A stretch of 64,000 bases of DNA, from NCBI RefSeq assembly GCF_009829985.1, contig NZ_SZZU01000003.1, forward strand, positions 75,767-139,766, given 5' to 3'. The first letter of the stretch is position 1. Each line of letters opens with the position of its first letter. The notes under the pieces were generated by a model, which worked only from the letters and a program-made list of their open reading frames with translations, did not search any database and was not told the origin of the DNA. Below are positions 57,421 to 64,000 of the stretch, piece by piece. The position numbers were made by a program, and so were the translations under genes. This DNA comes from Pantoea sp. Aalb (GTDB lineage: Bacteria > Pseudomonadota > Gammaproteobacteria > Enterobacterales > Enterobacteriaceae).

Positions 57421-57829
57421 AATAAATTAGATAACACTTAATATATTTATAAATACCTTTTTATATTTAAATATTTAAAAAATATAAAACTTTTTATAAT
57501 ATTTAGTATAATATATTCATATAGCATATGAAAATGAAATATTCAAGAATATATATCTATTCTTAAATTTATGTAACTTATTTTAGTAATTAAATTATTA
57601 AATTAATTAACTATATTATAAGGATAAATCATTCGATATTATAAATATAATAATATATGGTATTTATTTTTAAGAATGGTTTATCTTTTATATTTATTTT
57701 ATTTACTTATATTCCAATTATATGTATTGATACTAAATATTGATACTAAATATTGATGAGAATAATAGTATTTACAATTAGTATATAAAAAACCATCTAA
57801 TAGTAGGAAAAATTTGCTAACCATTAATA
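57421..57829. other. AT-rich spacer, trkA-mscL-zntR side lost
   Basis: About 400 bases between rplQ and the rsmB relic. In E. coli zntR, arfA, mscL and trkA lie here; none is readable. A 13-bp unit (TATTGATACTAAA) is repeated 2.5 times at 57725-57756. Confidence 0.5.
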
Positions 57830-58936
57830 TTAGTTCTATCTTTTGGCGATATTTCTAAATTTCTAATAAATCATTATATCTTTCTAAAAAATCTAATTTG
57901 CTGTTGATTTTCTTCAAGCAAAACAGAACAGGTAGTGTGCGGCAAAATTATCTCGAGAAGTTTATTTTGTAATTATACTAATCCTGAAATATCCTGACCA
58001 CCACGTAACAATTTAATACCTGGATGATGATGGATTATGTTTGTTGCAGAACAAGGAGCATTTAATAGAATTTTATCAAAAAATATATTTTCATCACACC
58101 ATGTTGTAGATACATGACCATCTCCCGTTTGTAATTAAAATCTATTGCTAACATTTTAGCATGCGGAGTAATTTTCATGATATTAGTATTCTTAGTTCCA
58201 GACTCTGGACAAACGTCTTTGAAGTTCACGTAATATGCCACAACGCTGTGCTGTAAGATCTTGGATTTATAACCTTATCGTCATAAAAACAATGCATTAG
58301 TAACATCTCCGATAAAAGTAAACTTACCATTTTTTTAAATCAACTTACCATTTTTTTAAATCATTGTAATCAAGAATCGTAACCATAATATTGATGGTTA
58401 ACACGTAACTACATAGATGGATGTTGATTATTTATAGAAAAATTTGCTGTTAATACTTTAACCATGCCATTATCAAATGATTTGACTAATCAGGATGATA
58501 AAAAAAGTACTGATAATTTGTATTAAAGTGAGAAATTAATTCATTATTTTGGTATTGGAATTGTCTTAAAACTCTATTAAGTAAACCTTTTAACTTATTT
58601 CTTTTTAAGATTTCTAAACCATTAACGTTTTCTGCTAACACCGTATATTCTGGTATGCGAGTATATTATAGCTGATAAGTTTCTACAATAAGATAATGTG
58701 ATGTGATATATACTTTTTACTAATTAATCGAAGCATCATTAACTTATCAATCAAATTCTTTTTGAGGTAAGATTCTAATTATACCAAAATAAATTTTTTG
58801 TAATAATGCACTGTCTTGTTTTGAGATATTTTTTTGTACATTCGGTAATATAGACTAAGTGATTATTTTTTTACTTTTATACAATATTTTCAATGAATTG
58901 TGCAGCAACAATACGAATATTGATTATTCGTTTCAT
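57830..58936 (-). pseudogene. rsmB: Decayed 16S rRNA (cytosine-967-C5)-methyltransferase
   Basis: Pieces of RsmB can be read in order on the minus strand in shifting frames: start MKRIINIRIVAAQFIENIV (from 58936), then [27 protein letters not shown] text, MxLRVNHQYYGYDSxLQ with stops where E. coli has tryptophans, [56 protein letters not shown], and TCSVLLEENQQQIRFF. The part expected to hold the SAM loop DLCAAPGGKT is missing between RCGIL and RRLSRVW. A 21-bp tandem duplication sits inside (58321-58362). It directly follows fmt, where rsmB belongs. The gene is dead but recent enough to trace. Confidence 0.9.
58321..58362. repeat. 21-bp perfect tandem duplication inside the rsmB relic
   Basis: Two identical copies, 58321-58341 and 58342-58362, of AACTTACCATTTTTTTAAATC-type sequence (21 bases; core ACTTACCATTTTTTTAAAT). 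Confidence 0.95.
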
Positions 58937-58965
58937 ATAATAAACTAATAGTATTCAATAATTCA

Positions 58966-59913
58966 TTAATCTAAAACAGTACCTTTAGTATACCAATGAT
59001 TGTAAGAATTTAATAAATCTTTAACAGATATTGCTTTTTTACCAGCAATTTGTAATGTAAGTAGATTAAGTACCCCATCAGCAGTAGAAATTTGAATACC
59101 ATTTTTATCAGAATGAATAATCGTTCCAGGTTTTTTATTATTATTAATGGTCAATACCTCTGCTTTCCATACTTTTATTGGTTTTTTATTTAATATAAAA
59201 TAGCTTATTGGCCATGGGTTAAAGGCACGAACACATCTTTCTAATTGTGTAGCTGAAAGAGACCAATTCAGTCGAGCTTCTTCTTTATGTATTTTTTTGG
59301 CATATGTTGCTAAACTTTCATCTTGTACTTGAGGTTCTATAGTACCGTTTGCTAGTTCATCTAATGTTGTTAACATAATACATGAGCCAAGATGAGCTAA
59401 TTTATAATATAATGATTTAGTAGTATCAGTGTTATTAATAGAACAAGATAGTTTATTTAGTATATAACCACTATCTACTTTTGAATTCATATGTATAATA
59501 GTAACTCCAGTTTCTTTGTCTCCAGCTAAAATTGAACGTTGAATAGGAGCAGCACCACGCCAATGTGGTAGTAATGAAGCATGTATATTAATGCAGCCTA
59601 AATGGGGAATATCAAGTATTACTTTTGGCAATATACGACCATATGCTACTACAACCATGATATCAGCTTGTAAATCAGCAATAATTTGCTGGCTTATTGG
59701 TGTTATTAATGAATAAGGTTGAAAAATTGGAATATTATTAGTTTTAGCTATTATTTTTACAGGATTTGATATAATTTTATTACCACGTCCTACTGGGCGA
59801 TCAGGTTGAGTAATGACAGTTATAACTTGATGTTTAGAATTAAGTAATGCTTCTAAATGATATGCTGCAAAATGCGGTGTACCAGCGAAAATAATTTTTA
59901 ATGATACAGACAC
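58966..59913 (-). CDS. fmt: Methionyl-tRNA formyltransferase
   Basis: Formylates initiator Met-tRNA from 10-formyl-tetrahydrofolate. 315 residues, as in E. coli. The start is GTG, giving MSVSLKIIFAGTPHFAAYHLE; E. coli also starts at this place. The catalytic region has INIHASLLPHWRGAAPIQRS with Asn, His and the SLLP loop, and ETGVTIIHMNSKVDSG with the key Asp. The C-terminal OB-like domain with FNPWPISYF and TILNLLTLQIAGKKAISVKDLL-like text (LNLLTLQIAGKKAISVKDLL) is complete. It follows def by 28 bases on the same strand. Confidence 0.97.
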   Translation of the reverse strand: MSVSLKIIFAGTPHFAAYHLEALLNSKHQVITVITQPDRPVGRGNKIISNPVKIIAKTNNIPIFQPYSLITPISQQIIADLQADIMVVVAYGRILPKVILDIPHLGCINIHASLLPHWRGAAPIQRSILAGDKETGVTIIHMNSKVDSGYILNKLSCSINNTDTTKSLYYKLAHLGSCIMLTTLDELANGTIEPQVQDESLATYAKKIHKEEARLNWSLSATQLERCVRAFNPWPISYFILNKKPIKVWKAEVLTINNNKKPGTIIHSDKNGIQISTADGVLNLLTLQIAGKKAISVKDLLNSYNHWYTKGTVLD

Positions 59914-59941
59914 AATTAAACCTTTTATAAAATACTTATAC

Positions 59942-60454
59942 TTATAAGATACGTGTATTTTGACGAGCGATTTTTTCTAATTTATGTTTAATACGTTGAC
60001 GTTTTAATGGTGATAAATAATCTATAAATAATTTACCATTTAAATGGTCAATTTCATGTTGAATACAAATTGCCATAAGACCATCTGTTGTTATACTAAA
60101 AAAATTGCCATATCTATTTTGTGCTCGTACTTTAATCCGTGCTGCACGTGATACATAGGCATAGTGATTAGGTACAGATAGACATCCTTCTTCTATACTA
60201 GATTCACCATTCTTTTCTAGTATTTCTGGATTAATAAATTCTATACTTTCATTACGATCTTCTGAAATATCAATAACAATAATACGTTGATGAATATCGA
60301 CTTGTGTAGCTGCTAAACCAATTCCTGACTCAGCATACATTGTTTCAGACATATTATCGATAATCTTCTCAATTTCAGGATTAATATTTGTTACTACCTG
60401 AGCAATTTTACGAAGTCTATTATTAGGAAAATGTAATACTTTTAATACAGACAT
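59942..60454 (-). CDS. def: Peptide deformylase
   Basis: Fe(II) enzyme that removes the formyl group from nascent peptides. 170 residues (E. coli 169). All three motifs are intact: GIGLAATQ at about 44-51, EEGCLSVP at about 87-94 with the metal Cys, and QHEIDHLNG at about 131-139 with two metal His and the catalytic Glu. def-fmt-rsmB is the ancestral unit; only rsmB is broken. Upstream, dprA (between def and smg in many enterobacteria) is missing. Confidence 0.98.
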   Translation of the reverse strand: MSVLKVLHFPNNRLRKIAQVVTNINPEIEKIIDNMSETMYAESGIGLAATQVDIHQRIIVIDISEDRNESIEFINPEILEKNGESSIEEGCLSVPNHYAYVSRAARIKVRAQNRYGNFFSITTDGLMAICIQHEIDHLNGKLFIDYLSPLKRQRIKHKLEKIARQNTRIL

Positions 60455-61250
60455 AAATACCTGAATTTATATTAATGGAAAAAACAATTATATAGCATAC
60501 ATTTTTTTAAAAAAAATTAAATTATTTTACAACATAAAATATGTTTAGTATGAAATGAAGCAAAGTTGATATTTTGTATATACAAGATATCAAGATATAT
60601 AGCACCAGATATTTATTTAATTATAATAACATATATTCTTCATTTAAGACAAATACTGTTAAATTTAAGTTAATAAGTAGATTTAGTAATAAAAGTTATA
60701 GTTATATATATTTAGTTACTTATTTAAAATTGTTATGAAAGATTTCATCAATGATTATTACTATATTTAAATATATTTTTAATGTTATTACTAAAATTTT
60801 TATTGTGATATAACAATGTAAAATAAAATATGATACAAGTATTTCATACTGTATAAAATATACTGTAGACTTATAAAGTCTTATAATCTGTATTGTACTC
60901 TAATATATTTTACATATAGAATAATTAAATTTAATAAACTTAATATATTTAGTATCTAATGACTATATTAATTACATTAATATAACATGATGTAAATCAT
61001 ACATATTTTATAATTTAATTGTTTTATCTTACTGCCTAGATATATTTATAAAATATAAATAGTGATGATAGATATTCTGTTACTATGTAAATAAGTTAAC
61101 AAGTAACTTATTTACATAGTAATATTATCATTAAACGCGCTAGAATCTATCTGCATTAGACATTGTAGCCAATTACTAGAAGTGATTTAGCAGAAAGCAA
61201 ATGGATTGCAGTTATAACCACTGTTATATCTTATTTAAGGAAAGCATGCC
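60455..61250. other. Spacer where dprA is expected, with a palindrome
   Basis: About 800 bases between the divergent def and smg. Mostly AT-only. The right third holds the 43-base inverted repeat at 61080-61122, followed by about 120 bases of more balanced composition leading to smg, which may be its 5' leader or a dprA relic. No gene is readable. Confidence 0.5.
61080..61122. repeat. 19-bp perfect inverted repeat upstream of smg
   Basis: Arms 61080-61098 and 61104-61122 (TTACTATGTAAATAAGTTA and its reverse complement) around ACAAG. It lies 129 bases before the smg ATG. No T-run follows. Confidence 0.9.
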
Positions 61251-61718
61251 ATGTTCGACGTACTTATGTATTTGTTTCAGACATATATCCACAACGAAAC
61301 CGAAGTGTGCGTTGGGCAGGATAAATTAACAGATGATCTGACTAGTGCTGGTTTTCGTCGTGAAGATATCTATAATGCGTTACATTGGCTTGAAAGATTA
61401 GCAGATTATCAAGAAGGATGTGTTCCAATACTAACAAGTGATCCACTCTCAATGCGAATTTATACAGAAGCAGAAAGTCAGCGTTTAGATGTTGAATGTC
61501 GAGGTTTAATTTTATTTTTAGAACATGTTAAGTTGCTTAATATGGATACACGTGAGATGATTGTAGAACGTGTAATGGCCCTTGATACTATAGAATTTAA
61601 TTTAGAAGATCTAAAATGGGTTTTATTAATGGTATTATTTAATGTTCCTGGATGTGAAAACACTTATAAACAAATAGAGGAACTTTTATTTGATTTTAAT
61701 GAAGGTATGTTGCACTAA
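61251..61718 (+). CDS. smg: Smg family protein, function unknown
   Basis: 155 residues (E. coli Smg 157). It is a helical DUF494 family protein of unknown biochemical role, conserved beside def-fmt. [19 protein letters not shown] at the start, [35 protein letters not shown] and [32 protein letters not shown] (part [19 protein letters not shown]) are close to E. coli. AAGGAAAGC precedes the ATG. In E. coli it lies between dprA and the topA-like yrdD, both absent here. Confidence 0.93.
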   Translation: MFDVLMYLFQTYIHNETEVCVGQDKLTDDLTSAGFRREDIYNALHWLERLADYQEGCVPILTSDPLSMRIYTEAESQRLDVECRGLILFLEHVKLLNMDTREMIVERVMALDTIEFNLEDLKWVLLMVLFNVPGCENTYKQIEELLFDFNEGMLH

Positions 61719-62087
61719 GAATTATTAAATAATTTTATACTGTTAATTAGTAATTAATTAGTAAAAATAATATTTTATAGCCTAGTATTTTTATTAAAAA
61801 ATAATTCACATAAAACATTTTAAAATATAATTTATATTGATAATATTTATGAATTAAGAAAGAGTGAAAAATTAATTATTGAAAATTTAATGTTTTTTTA
61901 AAAGAACAATCATTTTAATTCCACATTTAAAATAAACTTAAATTTCTTGCTACCTCTATATAATTTCTATTATTTTGTTTTTGCAATAAATTATATGTTT
62001 ATTGAATAATAATCTATTTCTAATAGAATTTAAAATAATGTTGTATTAACAATTTTCTACGGAAGTTTTTCCCTAGGATAAATTATT
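61719..62087. other. AT-rich spacer, yrdD expected
   Basis: 369 bases with no gene. The direct repeat TTAATTAGTAA occurs twice near the left end. CCTAGGATAA shortly before the tsaC ATG is its likely binding site. Confidence 0.45.
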
Positions 62088-62663
62088 ATGAGCATAAGTC
62101 ACTATTTAACTAGAAGCCTCGATTTCTGCATTAAAAAATTACAACAACAAAAAATCATTGCTTATCCTACAGAATCAGTTTTTGGATTAGGTTGTGATCC
62201 AGATGTTGAAAAAACCGTTATGGATTTATTAACACTTAAACAGCGTTCAATAGAAAAAGGATTAATTTTAATTGCTGCCAATTATAAACAATTAAAACCT
62301 TATGTTGCTGATTCTAAGCTGACTATATCACAACGTAAACAGATGTTTTCTAATTGGCCTGGTCACATAACTTATGTAGTTCCAGCTTCACCTCATACTC
62401 CAAACTGGTTAACTGGTAATTTTAATTCATTAGCTATTCGTGTTAGTAATCATCCAGATGTACAAGCAATATGCTATGGTTTTGGTAAACCATTAATTTC
62501 AACTAGTGCTAATTTATCTGGAAAACCATCATGTCGTAATGTAAAAGATCTAATAAAACAATTCGGTACAAATATTGCAATACTTGATTCTAAAATAGGA
62601 GGATGTTTAAACCCATCTGAAATTCGTGATTTAGTTAGCGGCAAAATTATTCGTCAAGGTTAA
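62088..62663 (+). CDS. tsaC: Threonylcarbamoyl-AMP synthase
   Basis: Makes threonylcarbamoyl-AMP from Thr, bicarbonate and ATP for t6A37 in ANN-reading tRNAs. 191 residues (E. coli 190). The YrdC fold shows IAYPTESVFGLGCDP at about 24-38, LKQRSIEKGLILIA, and WPGHITYVVPAS; KPLISTSANLSGKPSC has the nucleotide-site Ser/Asn. It is the short form without the Sua5 domain. aroE starts three bases after the stop, an ancestral coupling. Confidence 0.96.
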   Translation: MSISHYLTRSLDFCIKKLQQQKIIAYPTESVFGLGCDPDVEKTVMDLLTLKQRSIEKGLILIAANYKQLKPYVADSKLTISQRKQMFSNWPGHITYVVPASPHTPNWLTGNFNSLAIRVSNHPDVQAICYGFGKPLISTSANLSGKPSCRNVKDLIKQFGTNIAILDSKIGGCLNPSEIRDLVSGKIIRQG

Positions 62664-62666
62664 TTC

Positions 62667-63482
62667 ATGAAAAATTTTGCTGTATTCGGAAATCCTATTG
62701 CGCATAGTAAATCTCCTATCATTCATTCTTTGTTTGCACAACAAACTGGAGTAGAGCATTGTTATGAACAAATATATGTACCGATTGATGCTTTTATTAA
62801 ATCAATTAATGAGTTTTTTATGTCTGGTGGGAAAGGTGCAAATGTAACTTTACCTTTTAAACAACAAGCATGGACATTTGCTGATGAATTAAGTGATAGA
62901 TCAATATTATCTGGAGCAGTAAATACTTTAAAAAAAAATACATGTGGTACAATTATTGGTGATAACACGGATGGAGTTGGTTTATTAATAGATTTAAAAC
63001 GTTTGAATATGATTAATCCTGGTAATCGTATTTTACTAGTCGGTGCTGGAGGAGCAGCTCGTGGGGTAATTTTACCTTTACTTTCTTTAGGATGTTCGTT
63101 AGTAATAGTAAATAGAACATTTGAAAAAGCTAAAAAATTAGTAAATATTTTTCAACATAAAGGAAATATTGAAGCTATTAGCTTTAAAAAATTAATAAAT
63201 CAGCATTTTGATCTTATTATAAATGCAACATCTAGTAGCATGGATAGACAAGTTCCTTCTATACCAAGTTCATTAATCTTTGAAGAAATTTGTTGTTATG
63301 ATATGTTTTATCAACAAGGTTTAACTTCTTTTCTAAGTTGGTGTCAAAAACATGGATCACGGAATATTTCTGATGGTTTAGGAATGTTGGTAGGACAAGC
63401 AGCATATTCTTTTCAATTCTGGCATAATATTATGCCAGAAATTAATCCAGTAATTAATTATTTAAAAAAATTAAATGTTTAA
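62667..63482 (+). CDS. aroE: Shikimate dehydrogenase
   Basis: NADPH-dependent reduction of 3-dehydroshikimate, fourth step of the shikimate pathway. 271 residues (E. coli 272). The shikimate site is NPIAHSKSP at 9-17, with Lys in NVTLPFKQQAW and Asp in GDNTDGVGL; the NADP loop is GAGGAARGV at about 126-134 and NRTFEKA follows. With aroK and aroB in this window, three of the seven pathway steps are seen. yrdB, which follows in E. coli, is gone. Confidence 0.96.
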   Translation: MKNFAVFGNPIAHSKSPIIHSLFAQQTGVEHCYEQIYVPIDAFIKSINEFFMSGGKGANVTLPFKQQAWTFADELSDRSILSGAVNTLKKNTCGTIIGDNTDGVGLLIDLKRLNMINPGNRILLVGAGGAARGVILPLLSLGCSLVIVNRTFEKAKKLVNIFQHKGNIEAISFKKLINQHFDLIINATSSSMDRQVPSIPSSLIFEEICCYDMFYQQGLTSFLSWCQKHGSRNISDGLGMLVGQAAYSFQFWHNIMPEINPVINYLKKLNV

Positions 63483-63682
63483 ATATAATTATGTAAAATA
63501 ACTTTATTTATTACTATTATATGTAAAATACACTACTTATTTTTATGTTATTTCACAAAAAATATTTTTAATAATATGTACTTATCATTATAATATACAA
63601 GAAAAATAGTAATTTATTTATGTGTAAATTTATTATTATATAATGTCATTTTTATTTCATTATTTTTACTTTAAAAGTATTA
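63483..63682. other. AT-rich spacer before the rrn operon
   Basis: About 200 bases with no gene or clear signal between aroE and the rrn promoter region; yrdB and yrdA of E. coli are missing. Confidence 0.45.
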
Positions 63683-63711
63683 TTGAAAATAAATACTTGA
63701 TTGATTATATA
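63683..63711 (+). promoter_or_regulatory. Candidate rrn promoter
   Basis: TTGAAA (63683-63688), a 17-base spacer, and TATATA (63706-63711), about 185 bases before 16S rRNA. The spacing is ideal, but in such AT-rich DNA chance matches are common. Confidence 0.4.
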
Positions 63712-63748
63712 AAAAGTTTAGGATAGACTATACTTAATTAATAGTATA

Positions 63749-63895
63749 AAGTACTTTAATAATTTATTATACAATTGGATGTGGGCACTTATAGGCGTAA
63801 TATCAATATTTTTAGATATAAAATGTCTAATTTCTGATGAATAAATACGTAATTTTATTACAAATTTTAATTTACAGAACAATAAACAAACTTTA
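63749..63895 (+). promoter_or_regulatory. rRNA leader with boxA-like element
   Basis: AGTACTTTAATAATTTATTATACAATTGGATGTGGGCACTT (63749-63789, written here only as landmarks CTTTAATAATTTA and TGTGGGCACTT) resembles the E. coli leader order boxA (TGCTCTTTAACA) ... ACAAT ... TGTGGGCACTC. The match in order and spacing suggests that the antitermination region is kept. Confidence 0.55.
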
Positions 63896-64000
63896 AAATT
63901 GAAGAGTTTGATCATGGCTCAGATTGAACGCTGGCGGCAAGCCTAACACATGCAAGTCGAACGGCAGCACAAAAGAGCTTGCTCTTTGGGTGGCGAGTGG
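63896..64000 (+). rRNA. rrs: 16S ribosomal RNA, 5' part
   Basis: AAATTGAAGAGTTTGATCAT begins the mature 16S sequence by comparison with E. coli, followed by GGCTCAGATTGAACGCTGGC and AACACATGCAAGTCGAACGG. Only the first 105 bases are in the window. Helix 6 (GCACAAAAGAGCTTGCTCTTTGGGTG region, read as AAAGAGCTTGCTCTTT) is of enterobacterial type. The place after aroE matches rrnD of E. coli. Confidence 0.98.

Noticed and set aside
61123..61250. Balanced-composition stretch before smg as a dprA remnant
   Set aside because: No DprA C-terminal sequence could be read in any frame; left as a probable leader.
63718..63915. Minus-strand 65-codon open frame at the right edge
   Set aside because: Overlaps the rRNA leader and 16S start antisense; no protein-like features.

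Overview
The window is chromosomal DNA of an AT-rich gammaproteobacterium of the order Enterobacterales with a reduced genome. Nearly every protein is a full-length, readily recognised counterpart of an E. coli or Erwinia/Pantoea-type protein. Codons are strongly A/T-shifted, spacers are long, AT-rich and empty, and many genes expected between conserved neighbours are missing. This pattern is typical of a heritable insect symbiont at an intermediate stage of reduction. The host is an inference; the sequence does not name one. The first ~100 bases of 16S rRNA at the right edge have an enterobacterial helix-6 sequence resembling Erwiniaceae, which is suggestive only.

Layout. Positions 1-7,232: valS (cut by the left edge), holC, pepA, then divergently lptF-lptG for LPS export. 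Positions 7,599-12,390: tRNA-Leu(CAA), a small tautomerase, an MFS transporter, tRNA-Leu(CAG), rsmC and holD. Positions 12,693-20,904: a myo-inositol catabolic island (iolB, an RpiR-type regulator, an iolC kinase/aldolase fusion, iolD, iolG, iolE). Positions 21,033-30,899: an eroded version of the E. coli 74-75 min region (nfuA, bioH, nudE, aroK, aroB, dam, rpe, trpS, pabA, crp). Positions 30,900-32,809 are empty. Then come tauD, kefG-kefB, tusDCB and the str operon (rpsL, rpsG, fusA, tuf). Positions 43,679-57,420 hold the S10, spc and alpha operons in standard order with nothing lost. Then follow a decayed rsmB, fmt, def, smg, tsaC, aroE and the start of an rrn operon.

How it fits together. 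Translation, tRNA modification, replication accessory subunits, LPS export, shikimate entry steps, pABA and biotin precursor genes, and CRP are all kept. The iol island gives a complete route from myo-inositol to DHAP plus malonate semialdehyde, unusual baggage for a shrinking genome. The MFS gene nearby is a candidate importer. Ribosomal-protein control regions (S10 leader, spc promoter, S8 site at rplE, S4-type alpha leader) are still recognisable, and patches of ribosomal-protein DNA keep far more G+C than their surroundings.

No clearly new multi-gene system was found. The points most worth a second look are the retained inositol pathway with its candidate palindromic operators, several recent tandem duplications (one in frame inside rplO), long perfect inverted repeats between genes, an orphan terminator, GC-rich patches inside ribosomal genes, and the freshly broken rsmB.
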